Notes under the pieces: model-generated
Database searches by the model: none
Seen by the model: only the letters and a program-made list of their open reading frames with translations
Told to the model about the DNA's origin: nothing
Program-made: the position numbers and the translations under genes
Assembly (NCBI RefSeq): GCF_027942865.1
Contig: NC_134512.1
Location: 5,987,001-6,051,000, forward strand
Direction of reading: 5' to 3'
Origin: Odontesthes bonariensis
Taxonomy: Eukaryota; Chordata; Actinopteri; Atheriniformes; Atherinopsidae
Length of the DNA: 64,000 bases
Shown here: positions 1 through 10,105 of the stretch, piece after piece
How the letters are laid out: every line of letters starts with the position of its first letter
Position numbering within the stretch: position 1 is the stretch's first letter

Positions 1-605
1 GGTCTTTTAGATGGCCGATGGTGAACGGGCATGATGGGTGTGGAGGACTGAGGGCCCCATGGTGCATTAGAAGTGCCTACTCTTCTACTTTTATACATTT
101 TTGTGTCTTTGACACAATCAAATTGGAAACCTAAAGTCAATAAAATGTGTGTTACTGTCAGTAGACACTACACAATTTCACATAATGCAATGACGTAACA
201 TACAGAAAGGGGAGGCATGTAGCATAGCAAGTATAAGTGGCCACAAATTCTGGAATAGCATTTTGCTTCACTACATAATGATCTGTCTCACAAGAAATGA
301 AATATCCAGTAACTGGCACAGAAGAAATGTATTGTATAAACTACAAATCTTTGCTTCTCATGTGAGGACCTAATGTTCCCATGCAAACCTGTGTGGTTCG
401 AGTTGAACGTCGAGGTGGGTCTGTCAGAATGGCAACATGGCTCAAGGGTGGTGTCAATAGCGCCTGGGATGTGCTCTGGAAGACAGAAATATTATATAAA
501 TATTAAGTGGCTATTTGATTGTGCAGTTATTTTATTTCCAACATAATTCTGTTTTCACACACATAAACTATGTCTTCTCATCTATATCATGTTCTGTTAA
601 ATAAT
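1..605. other. AT-rich sequence with no recognised gene
   Basis: I see no open frame of note, no terminal repeats and no recognisable protein remnant here. It may be ordinary intergenic DNA or a decayed repeat flanking the Harbinger debris that follows. Confidence 0.4.
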
Positions 606-609
606 TAAG

Positions 610-1250
610 CTTATTTAACTTATTTAACTAACACAGACTTCTACTCAGCCAACAGAAAGAAGGCAGATGCCTGTAAAACGGGTGGTGCCTAGCACCACCA
701 CCTCTAACGAAAGGCCAGTGGCTGAGGGAATCCCTGGAGGGAATCCACCCCCAAGACACAAGTGTCTTTATAAAATATAATAGGCCTATGTATATATCTT
801 TTTTAAGCCTATTCATACAAATATTTATTTGTCTTATGTCTTTTTTATCTTTTGTCCCAACAGATTCTGATGGTGCCGCTCAAAAAGATAATTGTCTGTA
901 AATGCAAAAACATCTATGCGCGGTCTGATAATCTCCCGACGAATATTTAATTCTCCGCGCAATAATGCTGTACCTTCATCCACGGGATCGTTGTCAAAAG
1001 GACATGCCATGTTCGTGGAAAAAGTCGCCTCCTACTGTGCCTAATGGACTTGAGTAAAACCTGGTCCCGACCAGGTTAGGTTCAGAGAGTCTGTTTCTAC
1101 TCTTTGTGAAACAGGCTAGAGTTACCCCTCTTTCTCGGGGTTGAGTTACCTCCCTTTGTGAAACGGAAAACTCAGTTTCCCTCATTTCAGGGTTAATCAA
1201 CTCAGAGTTTTCATTAAACCTGCTTCGTGAAACGGACCTCTGTACCCATA
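610..1250. mobile_element. Decayed PIF/Harbinger transposon remnant
   Basis: Two protein scraps typical of teleost Harbinger elements lie here in opposite orientations: a plus-strand piece at about 640-775 (contains KKADA and RPVAEGIPGG, as in the MYB/SANT-like accessory protein) and a minus-strand piece at 860-1008 (start of the HARBI1-like nuclease). From about 1060 to 1245 the sequence has repeated phrases around TTTGTGAAAC, and the edge reads GGTCCGTTTCACGAAGCAGG on the minus strand, which resembles the ends of fish Harbinger MITEs. The opposite terminus was not found. Harbinger elements normally carry exactly this gene pair. The plus-strand piece is frameshifted and the nuclease is truncated, so the element is dead. 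Confidence 0.6.
860..1008 (-). pseudogene. HARBI1-like nuclease, N-terminal fragment
   Basis: On the minus strand an ATG at 1008 opens a frame beginning MACPFDNDPVDEGTALLRGE and continuing with LNIRREIIRPRIDVFAF and YLFER. This is the usual start of the teleost Harbinger (DDE_4) transposase. After about 50 residues the similarity stops and no catalytic domain follows, so only the N-terminal segment survives. It belongs to the decayed element around it. Confidence 0.65.
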
Positions 1251-1570
1251 ACACAGGCTGCCACGGAATGAAATTAACATGCTGTGTTTGTAACAAAAAC
1301 TCGGATGCAAAAGTTAACAATCAACGACTTACCGCCTGTGGGCTGGTGCCTGTTCTTCGTGATGGTATAGACCCAGGTCGTAGAAACAGCTTTGCAGCAA
1401 AACCCCTGTTGTACTCGCCCAAGTTTGTGAAGTCGCTGTCCAGGAAATGTGTGGAACACAACACTAGCGTCTTGTTAAATTTAATTTGTTGTGATGTTCC
1501 GTAGATGAACTCCAGCCATCTCTTCCTATCATCCTCATTCCTGGACAACATATGCATCGACAATGCCTAA

Positions 1571-2237
1571 AGCCGCTAGCATGGTTGACGCGTCTGTCAC
1601 GGCGGTGTCGCACCGTGACGTCAAAATGACGTATCAGTCATGGCGCTTCCCTTGAACAGACGGCGCAGCGCGTTGTTGTGCACCAGTCGATTTTTGTAAC
1701 TTGGCGGCGCCACCAACGAAAAGCCGGATGGACCAATGTGAGACCAGCTCAGTCAGGAGGTGCGTTTGTACAGGCAGCTGTACGAAACTGCAGTGAAACA
1801 GCACAGGGAGCACGTAAACTCCCAAAACTGGTGGACAGAGATTGGCAGAACTTTGGGGAAAGAGGGAGAGTTCTGTAAGAATGTGTGGAAAAAGCTACGG
1901 GACAGATACGTGAAGGCAAAGAAGAGGGCAGAGACTCTGTTGATGCAGGGGGCTTCAAACCTTCATCTCTATTAATTGAATTAAAAACTTAAAATGATCC
2001 GAAAACTGCAGCAGTATCATTAATTACAGTGTTCCTGCTCTTGAATGCGGCATTGTTTTCTTCTCCACTTTCGTGGTTGCAGAGTAGAGGTAACCGTCAC
2101 GTAGCAGCGCCACCTCTGTGACGGAGAAAATTGCAACTACTGGCGCAACGACTTGCGCCACTATATATGGCGGGCACGAAATCGTGACTTCATCAACACC
2201 GCTCGCGCTAGCAGACGCGGCAACCATGCTAGAGCCT
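1571..2237 (+). mobile_element. Harbinger-like element encoding a MADF domain (copy 1)
   Basis: Terminal inverted repeats are clear: the left end has CTAGCATGGTTGACGCGTCT and the right end, reversed, has CTAGCATGGTTGCCGCGTCT. The flanks are TAA on the left (1568-1570) and TTA on the right (2238-2240). The THAP reading frame is restored if one 3-bp copy is removed, so the target was probably TTA with one side mutated; a TWA target fits PIF/Harbinger. Internally it carries a MADF-domain frame. Related copies lie at about 15085-15755 and 24930-25510. Confidence 0.75.
1728..1973 (+). pseudogene. MADF-domain protein of the Harbinger-like element
   Basis: From the ATG at 1728 the protein starts MDQCET; a missing base near 1746 then forces a frame change, and the MADF domain continues from 1760 as RLYRQLYETAVKQHREH, NWWTEIGRTLGKEGEFC and VWKKLRDRYVKAKKRAE. 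The spaced W, W and RDRY residues are the MADF (Adf-1-like MYB/SANT) signature of a DNA-binding helical bundle. In PIF/Harbinger elements such a protein accompanies the nuclease. Copy 3 at 25049 retains the unshifted start (MDQFETRLSQEVRLYR), which supports the frameshift. About 75 codons; no nuclease gene is present in this copy. Confidence 0.65.
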
Positions 2238-2280
2238 TTATTGCCACAGATCGCACACGTACGAGTATGTTCCGCCATGC

Positions 2281-2925
2281 TAATAAAAAGTTAGCTGATT
2301 AGCTTCTCAACTCCGCAGGCAGCGAGTCGCGTGTCTTCACTAGTACCTGTACTTATCTATTCCGTCCGAGGGGGGCGGGTTTCCATGGGCGGGCATAATC
2401 CCAAGTTTTTTTTTCAGTTTGACGTAGAATGTACAGGCTTTTCTGATTCGCTCGTGGCTCTGCATTGTTTCTGTAAATTTGGGAAAACAGCCTGTGGAGG
2501 TGACGCAACACTTGGAAGCCTGGTATGTGTATGTAAATAGGGGTGACCCTCCCTTTTTCAGAAGAAGCGAGTAAAACCGGTTTTTAGTGGAAGTTGGCCT
2601 TTAAGGAACAAACAAAAACCTGACTATGACTATGAAAAAACCTGACAAGGACAAACCTGATTCCAAACATGAATGACCGTGACTATACATGAGTGACAGT
2701 GAGGATCTGACAAAGAACATGAACAAATTGGAAGACTAAATACTATGGAGGGTGATTGGTGTAGTGAGTGCAGCTGATGACAATGAACACAGGGGAAGGT
2801 TAAACTGTAAACTAGAGACTAAACAGAAACACAGATCATGGCAGAAAAATTAACTGCAGACAGAACCCCCCACCCCCCCCCCAAGGGATGGATTCCAGAC
2901 ATCCCAAAACCTGGGTGGGAGGAGG
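2281..2925. other. Sequence without a recognisable gene between repeats
   Basis: I see no convincing coding region. From about 2605 to 2830 the sequence is built of short related phrases (CCTGACTATGACTATG, GAACACAGGGGAAGG, GAGACTAAACAGAAACACAG) that look like a dispersed fish repeat leading into the minisatellite. A C-rich run lies at 2872-2882. Confidence 0.35.
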
Positions 2926-2929
2926 GACC

Positions 2930-3465
2930 CGAAAGAAGAGAGCTGGAGCCGGTCTGTTGGACGGCCAGACAACCAGCAGCAAGGGAGCTGGAGCCGGAGA
3001 CGGTCTGGCGGATGGCCAGACGACCAGCGACGAGGGAGCTTCAGCTGGAGACGGTCTGGCAGACGACCAGCGGCGAGGGAGCTGGAGACGGTCTGGCAGA
3101 TGGCCAGACGACCAGCAACGAGGGAGCTTCAGCTGGAGACGGTCTGGCAGACGACCAGCGGCGAGGGAGCTGGAGCCAGAGACGGTCTGGCAGATGGCCA
3201 GACGACCATCGACGAGGGGGCTGTAGCCGGAAACGGTCTGGCGGACTGGCATACGTTCGACGACGTGGGAGCTGGAGACAGTCTGGCAGACGGCCAGACG
3301 TCCGGCGACGTGGGAGCTGGAGCCGGTCTGAAAGACGGTCAGACGTCCACCGTTGAACCAGCGGAACCTGGAACCAGCGACGGTCTAGCGGGCAGACAGG
3401 CGTCCGGCGACGTGGAACCAGGTGCTGGAGCTTGTCTGGCAGACGGCCAGACGTCCGATGAATAG
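2930..3465 (+). repeat. GC-rich coding-type minisatellite, array 1
   Basis: About ten imperfect units of roughly 45-65 bases share the core GACGGTCTGGCAGATGGCCA followed by GACGACCAGCGACGAGGGAG. In one frame the array reads as repeats of DGLADGQTTSDEGA, and more than one frame is open, so open frames alone do not prove a protein. Unit length varies, mostly by multiples of three. It may be a low-complexity exon of a transposon or of a lost gene. I do not recognise a protein family. Confidence 0.6.
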
Positions 3466-3479
3466 GAGGCGAGCCTACC

Positions 3480-3720
3480 TGGGCCCCTCTGGAGCAGGAA
3501 TTGGAAGAGGCGAGCTCGGCAGAGCCCCCTCTGCAGCTGGAACTGGAAGAAGCGAGCTCGGAGGAGCCCCCTCTGGCCCCCTCTGGAGCAGGGACTGAAA
3601 GAGGCGAGCTTGGCGGAGCTCCCTCTGGAGCAGGAACTGGAAGAGTCGAGCTTGGCAGAACCCCCCCTCTGGAGCAGGGACTGGAGCGGCTGGAGGCTGT
3701 GCCGCTGGAGGCTTGTGGTA
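3480..3720 (+). repeat. GC-rich coding-type minisatellite, array 2
   Basis: A second tandem array, different in sequence, directly follows array 1. Units of about 42-48 bases contain CCCTCTGGAGCAGGAACTGG and AGAGGCGAGCTTGGC. One frame reads EQELEE and EASSAEPPL repeats. As with array 1, several frames stay open. The direct succession of two unrelated GC-rich arrays suggests one parent unit, but its nature is not evident. Confidence 0.5.
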
Positions 3721-3724
3721 TTTT

Positions 3725-4190
3725 GTAAAAGTTATCAACGAACTCGCAGGAGACTTTACTTCCAGCTTTTTTTTACTCCTTCATCTTCTCCTACAGTCAC
3801 AACTCAGTCATCATGGCATACAGTTCTCTAGCGCCCTCTGTAGGCACTCATTCATATCATTCAGGAAAGGGGAAATGTTCCCCTTTCCTGAAAGGATTTA
3901 CTTCTGTAGATTGACCAAATGAACCAATTTTTTTTTATATATGTCTTTTTAAGGAAACAGCAAAACAGCATTTCTGTAATGATAAATGTCAACAACCTTG
4001 GGCATAATAAACAATAAAAATATGAAAATGCATAACTTAAGTATCACAGTTTTCCACCAGTTTTTTTTTTTTTTAATTTTCCCTTTGCATTACAACCAAC
4101 ATTCCAGCCCATAAGTCCTGTGTGACTTTATCTAACAAAACCTGTTAGCGGCCTTGTTTTGGTGTATTAAGCTGTACACCCTCTGGCAAC
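3725..4190. other. No gene seen; AT-rich
   Basis: The stretch has T-runs (3763-3774, 4060-4074) and no recognisable coding or terminal-repeat structure. Because it lies downstream of the minus-strand Gypsy pol, it could include the lost 3' part or LTR of that element, but no LTR pair was found. Confidence 0.3.
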
Positions 4191-4194
4191 ATAA

Positions 4195-6905
4195 ATCCAT
4201 CATAAGTAGCATCCTTTTCTGAACCAGTGCAGGTCAGAGAATGCTAGCTTGGATGCGTTCATGCGGAGGTAAGTGTTTGATCCCACTTTCTTAACCACAG
4301 TCAGGGGTTTTTGTAAATCCAGGAGAGCCCTTCGGAACGTGCGAGACAGAAAGTACATGTAATTTTGTGCGCATTCTCCTGTTCCTCAGGAACTCGAATG
4401 GCGTAGCTCCTGTAGTAACATGTTGTGTGGCACAATAGTTTGTTTCTATGGTCTGTGCATTTTGTCAGCAGTGTGTAAGCACTCTTTAAGCACCCTGTTG
4501 AACCTTTCAATGGCTCCATTAGCTCTTGGATAATATACAGTTGAGCGCAGGTGCTTAATCTCTCTCTCCCTGAGAGAGAAAAGTGGCAAAGGTATGGGAG
4601 GTGAATTGACTTCCATTGTCTGAAACTAAGTAGGAAGGATTTCCTTCACAGCTGAACACAGTGGTCAGAAATGTGTTTATGTACATCAGAAGTGACAGTA
4701 AGGGCAAATGCTACTTCAGGCTACTTACTATAATAGTAGTAAGAGTTATGGAATAGCGGCAGTCCCATGTAGCATGTTCAAAAGGACCTTTAATGTTAAT
4801 GCCCACTTTTTCCCATGGACTGTTTGGAAGATCCACAGTTATAAGTGGCGCAGGTGCAGTTTTTGTAGTTCTGTCAGTATACTGGCATGGCACACATGAA
4901 GCTATCATATTATGTACAGAGATGTCCATTTTTGGCCACCAATAGTTCACGAAGTCTCTGTTTTGTACGTACGTGCCAAATCCACCACTCTGGATCTGAG
5001 TGAAACAGGAACAATCAAGCGGTCCGTGTCTCTCACTATAAGTGAGCCATCCCACAGCCAGTTCATCTCTGACATTGAGGTATGGAACAAGTTCAGACGA
5101 CACACCCTTCCTGCATCTTGGCCACCCTGTCTGAATCTGGTATCTAAGTTGTGTCAGTTCAGGGCATGTCTCACAGGCTGCAATGAACCTCGGAGTCATC
5201 TCCTGTAGTGGGAAGAGGAAGCCTGGATCAGCTGTCATATTTTGTTTGCCTGGGCACTAAAGGCGCTTTTCCACTAGCTTGCTTAGGCTCGGCGCGCTAT
5301 TGCGTGTTTCCACTAGCACGCCGTACCTGAGCCCTGGTTCCAAGCGGGCCGAAGCGTTACTAAAATGTGACGTCAGTCAACTGCCTTCCACTGATTGGGC
5401 GATGAGTGTCGTCACTGGAAGCGTCATAACGCGGATAACAAAAGCTAGCGTTAGCAACCGTTAGCTTACCTCCAAATGTCGTCTTTTTTAAGCTCGTAAC
5501 AAAACTCTCCAGTACTTTTCAATACTGTTTTGTCTGGCACCCAGGAGTCTTCTCTGGCTCTCTTCTTTTGCCTTCTGTGCGAGAGAAAAAAAGCCACAGG
5601 GTGAGCAGCAACACGCGCAGCCGTGTTACGACGACCCCGCCCACGTCGAGGAGGCACGAAGTGTAATGGAAACACAACTAAACCGAACCGTGGCGAGCCG
5701 TGTCGAGCCGTGTAGAGCTAGTGGAAAAGCGCCATAAGTCGCATTGTATGTAAAACAAAGCAGTCGAGCTGACCATCTGGCAATCCTCAGGCCAGCTCGA
5801 CCAGAACCTTTAGACGTGAGGAGCGATTTCAGTGCCTGATGGTCAGTACCAGGCATGAATTGACATCCCCATAGACATGTTCTCCACTTCTCTACTGCCC
5901 AAACACAAGCAAGACCTTCACGTTCAATAGTAGAGTACTTTCGTTCAGCACGGGAAAGTGGCCTGGATGCAAAGGCAACAGTTCTTTCCGTGTTGTCTGG
6001 ATGGGTCTGAGTGAGTACAGCTTCCAGGCCATAATCAGAAGCATCAGTAGTGACTTGAGTAGGTAATGCAGGGTCATATAATGCGAGAGCAGGACTCTCC
6101 AGTACCAGTCCTCTGATTTCAGCAAAACTGGACTCAGCCTGAACCTGTCCAGCTGAACCTCAGGTCAGCAGAGTTCTTGAGAGTGGCACGTAGTTGTTGA
6201 GTTGTAAATACATTTTATGATAGTTATCCCATATATACTCTGTTTTGTTATATTGATTAAGAGTTTTGAGCAAAGTTGTGCCTCGCTTATTTGTGTGAAG
6301 GTCGTAAATTCCACTGTCAGGAATGTGGTCTCGTCCGGCTCGAAATTAAATCCCCCTTCCTTTTACAGTTGAGAGCTTTGTAAAGCAGGACACACCCATT
6401 CCTCATGAGTGAAAATCCTTGATGTCTCTCTCTCTCTTCTTTTCGTGAATTTCTAGGTGTTTGAACCTGACAGTAGTGGTTCAACAACAGTAGCAAAATT
6501 AGGAATGAACTTACTGTACCATTAAGCAAGACCGAGAAATTATCTCAAGGAGCATGAGTCGTGTGGGGCAGGCTCATGAGCCACTGCGCTGACTCGGATA
6601 GAGTCCATCTTTGGATATGGTGTTTCCCAGAAAAGGCAAAGATGCCTGATTGAATTTATATTTGCTCATATTCAGTTTGAGTCCCGTTTCATTCAGGGCA
6701 TGCAGCACCCTCCGTAGGTTGGTATAGTGATCCTGCTGGGTGGTTCCATAGCATATGACATCATCAAGATAGGCTTGTACACCTGGAAGGCCAGCCAGTA
6801 TGGTGGACATCATTTTTTGAAATGCTGATGGAGCTGTAGCAAGGCCAAATGGGACTTGGCAGAAACGGAAAAGGCCTTCGTGAGTGATAAACACAGCTGC
6901 TGTTG
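4195..6905 (-). pseudogene. Ty3/Gypsy retrotransposon pol relic (RT, RNase H, integrase)
   Basis: On the minus strand, in order: reverse transcriptase at 6905-6580 (LFRFCQVPFGLATAPSAFQK and the active-site stretch QAYLDDVICYG); the RT-RNase H connection at about 6540-6450 (WYSKFIPNFATVVEPLLSG after a stop); RNase H at about 6150-5740 (TDHQALKSLL, RIARWSARLLCF); and integrase at 5240-4300, with the zinc-binding part (YWWPKMD, CVPCQ) and a degraded core. The C-terminal tail has VGSNTYLR and NASKLAF near 4260. Many frameshifts and stops separate these blocks, and the RT N-terminus is missing where a LINE abuts at 6905. A MITE splits the RNase H and integrase regions. RT-RH-IN order defines Ty3/Gypsy (Metaviridae-type). 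No gag or LTRs were seen. Dead copy. Confidence 0.8.
5261..5734. mobile_element. 474-bp MITE with TAA target duplication inside Gypsy pol
   Basis: The left end reads GGCGCTTTTCCACTAGCT and the right end is its exact reverse complement (AGCTAGTGGAAAAGCGCC), an 18-bp perfect inverted repeat; with one flanking base the element is 5261-5734. TAA lies directly on both sides (5258-5260 and 5735-5737). A 3-bp TWA duplication is the hallmark of PIF/Harbinger. No transposase-like frame is present, so it is non-autonomous. It inserted after the Gypsy element was already in place. Confidence 0.85.
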
Positions 6906-6906
6906 G

Positions 6907-9640
6907 CAAGGAACAGAGACTTTTATTCATCTTCCGTTTTGTGCTTCACGGAGACGTGGCTGTGTGAAACGATCCCGGACTCGGCCCTGCAGCTGGCAGG
7001 CTTCCAACTCCTGAGAGCGGATCGCGACACAGAACTCAGTGGCAGTGATTCAACAGCATTGTTCTCCTGTTCTGGAAACTTTCTTCATAAACTGCAAACC
7101 CTTCTACTCCCCCCGTGAGTTTGTTTCATTCATGCTGGTCGGTGTTTACATTCCACCGGAGGTTAACGTGCAGGAGGCACAGCGCACACTCGCCGATCAG
7201 ATACTGTGTGTGGAACGGACAAACCCGGACTCCTTAGTTATTGTTCTCGGTGACTTTAACAGAGGAAATCTCACCCACGAACTCCCCAAATACAAACAGT
7301 TTATTAAATGCCCGACCAGAGAGGAGAACATTCTGGATCACTGTTACACCACAGTAAGCAGTGCTTATCATGCTGTCCCCAGAGCCGCACTGGGTCACTC
7401 TGACCACGCCATGGTCCACCTGATTCCTGCATACAGGCAGAAGTTAAAGCTCTCTAAATCTGTTGTGAGGACATCCAAGAAGTGGACCAGTGAAGCTGTG
7501 GGAGATCTTCAGGCGTGTCTGGACTGCACCGACTGGGACATTTTCAGGGCTACTTCCAACAGTCTGGACGAGTTTACTGAGGCTGTCACGTCCTACATCA
7601 GTTTCTGTGAAGACAGTTGTGTACCGTCACGCACCACAGTGAGGTACAACAACGACAAGCCTTGGTTCACAGCGAAGCTCAGACAACTAAGGTTGGTGAA
7701 GGAGGAGGCGTTCAGGAGTGGGGACAGAGGCAGATTCAAAGAGTCCAAGTACAGGTTTAGCAAGGGGGTGAGAGAAGCTAAACGTCTGTACTCTGAGAAA
7801 ATTCAAAAACAGTTCTCAGCCAACGACTCTGCTTCTGTCTGGAGAGGACTCAGGCATCTGACCAACTACAAGCCGAAACCCCCCCACTCCCTGGACAATC
7901 TTGACCTTGCCAACAGCCTGAACGAGTTTTACTGTCGTTTCGAGAGACAATGGGACAGCCCTGACACCATACCCCAACCCCAGCCCACCAGCCCCTCCTC
8001 CCCCACCACAGTAATGACTCTCTCCATCCTGGAGAGAGACGTCAACAAGCTCTTCAAGAGGCAGAACCCCCGCAAAGCAGCCGGGCCAGACTCTGTCTCT
8101 CCCTCCACCCTGAAGCACTGCGCTGATCAGCTGTCCCCGGTGTTCACAGGCATCTTCAACACCTCACTGGAGACATGCCTGCCTCAAGACCTCCACCATC
8201 ATCCCAGTCCCCAAAAAGCCAAGGATCACAGGACTTAATGACTACAGACCCGTCGCCCTGAACTCTGTGGTGATGAAGTCATTTGAGCGCCTTGTGCTTT
8301 CACACCTGAAAGCCATCACAGACCCTCTCCTGGACCCCCTGCAGTTCGCCTACAGAGCCAACAGGTCTGTAGACGATGCAGTCAACATGGCCCTCAACTT
8401 CATCCTCCAGCACCTGGACTCCTCAGGAACCTACGCCAGGATCCTGTTTGTGGATTTCAGCTCTGCCTTCAACACAATCATCCCGGCTCTGCTACAGGAC
8501 AAGCTCTCCCAGCTGAACGTGCCTGACTCCACCTGCAGGTGGATCACAGACTTCCTGTCTGACAGGAGGCAGCACGTGAGGCTGGGAAAACAGGTCTCAG
8601 ACTCCCGGACCATCAGCACCGGTTCCCCTCAAGGCTGTGTTCTTTCCCCTCTGCTCTTCTCCCTGTACACCAACAGCTGCTCCTCCAGTCACCAGTCTGT
8701 CAAACTCCTGAAGTTCGCGGACAACACTACCCTCATTGGACTCATCTCTGGTGGGAGGTGGGAGATTGACCATCTGGTGACCTGGTGTGGACTGAACAAT
8801 CTGGAGCTCAACACTGTGAAGACAGTGGAGATGGTTGTGGACTACAGGAAGAGCCCAGCCCCACTCACCCCCATCACCCTGACAGTTTCCCCACTCTACA
8901 CTGTTGAGTCCTTCCGCTTCCTGGGAACTATCATCTCCCAGGACCTCAAGTGGGAGCTGTACCTGTACCTGACCAAGAAAGCCCAACAGAGGATGTACTT
9001 CCTGCGGCAGCTGAAGAAATTCAACCTGCCAAAGACGATGATGGTGCACTTCTACACCTCCATCATCGAGTCCATCCTCACCTCATCCATCACCATCTGG
9101 TATGCTGCTGCCACCGCCAAGGACAAGGGCAGACTGCAGCGTGTCATCCACTCTGTGGAGAAGGTGATCGGCTGCAATCTGCCATCTCTACAGGACCTGT
9201 ACGCCTCCAGGACGCTGAGGCGTGCAGGCAAGATTGTGGCCGACCTTTCCCACCCCGGACACAAACTTTTTGAAGCACTCCCCTCTGGCAGGAGGCTGCG
9301 GTCCATCAGGACCAAAACCTCCCGCCACAAGAACAGCTTCTTCCCCTCTGCAGTTGGCCTCACCAACAAGGCCCGCTGTACCCCCCCACTGACACTTGAT
9401 ATATTAACGTTATATTAACGTTCTGTCTCGCTGTCATTACAGAGTGCGCTACATTAACGCGCTCTTCTTACAAATACTTTGCACATATTTTTAATTTTTT
9501 TACATTTATTACTTTATTCTATTATTATTATATTTTTTGTTTTGTTCTTATGGCACCAAACTGACCAGGCCAAATTCCTCGTGATGTACAAATTACTTGG
9601 CAATAAAACCTTTTCTGATTCTGATTCTGATTCTGATTTA
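6907..9640 (+). pseudogene. LINE of the L2/Rex1-CR1 type, 5'-truncated, inactive
   Basis: The endonuclease begins within FTETWLCETIPDSALQLAGF (about 6940) and continues with VIVLGDFNRGNL and the GHSDHAMV catalytic region. Part of the early endonuclease (near 7035) is deleted, with a frame change. Reverse transcriptase follows: NPRKAAGPDSVSP, then [37 protein letters not shown] and KFADNTTL. A small deletion near 8180 breaks the frame between 8238 and 8267. The RT catalytic FADD is here FADN (about 8714-8725), losing one of the two aspartates. The stop is at 9418, with a 3' UTR and a terminal (TTCTGA)n tail at 9611-9638. Clade (L2 versus Rex1) is uncertain. Confidence 0.8.
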
Positions 9641-10105
9641 TATTGTCGTGTCTCCTGATGACACAGGGCCAATCGATGCCCTTTTTAACTGCATTTTGGA
9701 TATTGAGTCTTGGATGGCACAAAACGTCTTGCAGCTCAACCAGGATAAAACAGAAGTACTAGTTATTGGTCCTGAAGCACTGAGGGAAAAACTGAATTTT
9801 AAACTGGAAGCACTAGCACTTAAACCATCTGATAAGGTTAAGAATCTCGGTGTGGTCTTCGATTCAGATCTATCCTTTGAACACCATATCAGACAAATCA
9901 CCAAGATGTTTTTATCATCTTAAAAACATTGCCACAGGGCATCCATTTCTTTCTAAAGCCAAAACACTAGACACTAATTCATGCTTTTGTTACCTGTAGG
10001 ATCGAATACTGCAATGCTCTTCTGCCTCACATTACACCAGTTTTAAAGTCTCTGCACTGGTTACCTGTGTGCTTCAGGATTGATTTTAAAATTATTTGAC
10101 TGGTT
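9641..10105 (+). pseudogene. L2-like LINE fragment (reverse transcriptase C-terminal part)
   Basis: Starting just after the previous LINE tail, the frame reads PDDTGPIDALFNCILDIESW, QLNQDKTEVLVIGPEA and VKNLGVVFDSDLSFEHHI, which is the region just after the RT active site in fish L2 elements. After 9923 the homology continues out of frame (a tyrosine-and-leucine-rich thumb region, then SLHWLPV near 10050). It is truncated at both ends: the (TTCTGA)n tail lies at its left edge and another LINE starts at about 10106. Confidence 0.65.

Larger units (their letters stand above)
1321..2278 (-). pseudogene. THAP-domain coding exon split by a Harbinger-like insertion
   Basis: A minus-strand ATG at 2278 begins MAEHTRTCAICGNK, giving the first CxxC pair of a THAP (C2CH) zinc finger. 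The frame is cut at 2240 by the 667-bp element 1571-2237. It resumes at about 1567 with LSMHMLSRNEDDRKRWLEFI, followed by LCSTHFLDSDF (the CxxH pair) and LRPGSIPS, then stops at 1321. Removing the element plus one 3-bp target duplication restores a single frame, so the insertion hit a coding THAP exon. THAP domains occur in host DNA-binding proteins and in several transposon families; which applies here cannot be told. No exon after the domain was identified. Confidence 0.7.

Noticed and set aside
2836..3465. Overlapping long frames on both strands in the minisatellite
   Set aside because: Low-complexity GC-rich repeats keep several frames open by composition; no start context, family or splice support, so I list the array as a repeat only.
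4195..6905. Endogenous retrovirus
   Set aside because: RT/RNase H/integrase residues and order fit Ty3/Gypsy, and no envelope gene or retroviral LTR pair is visible.
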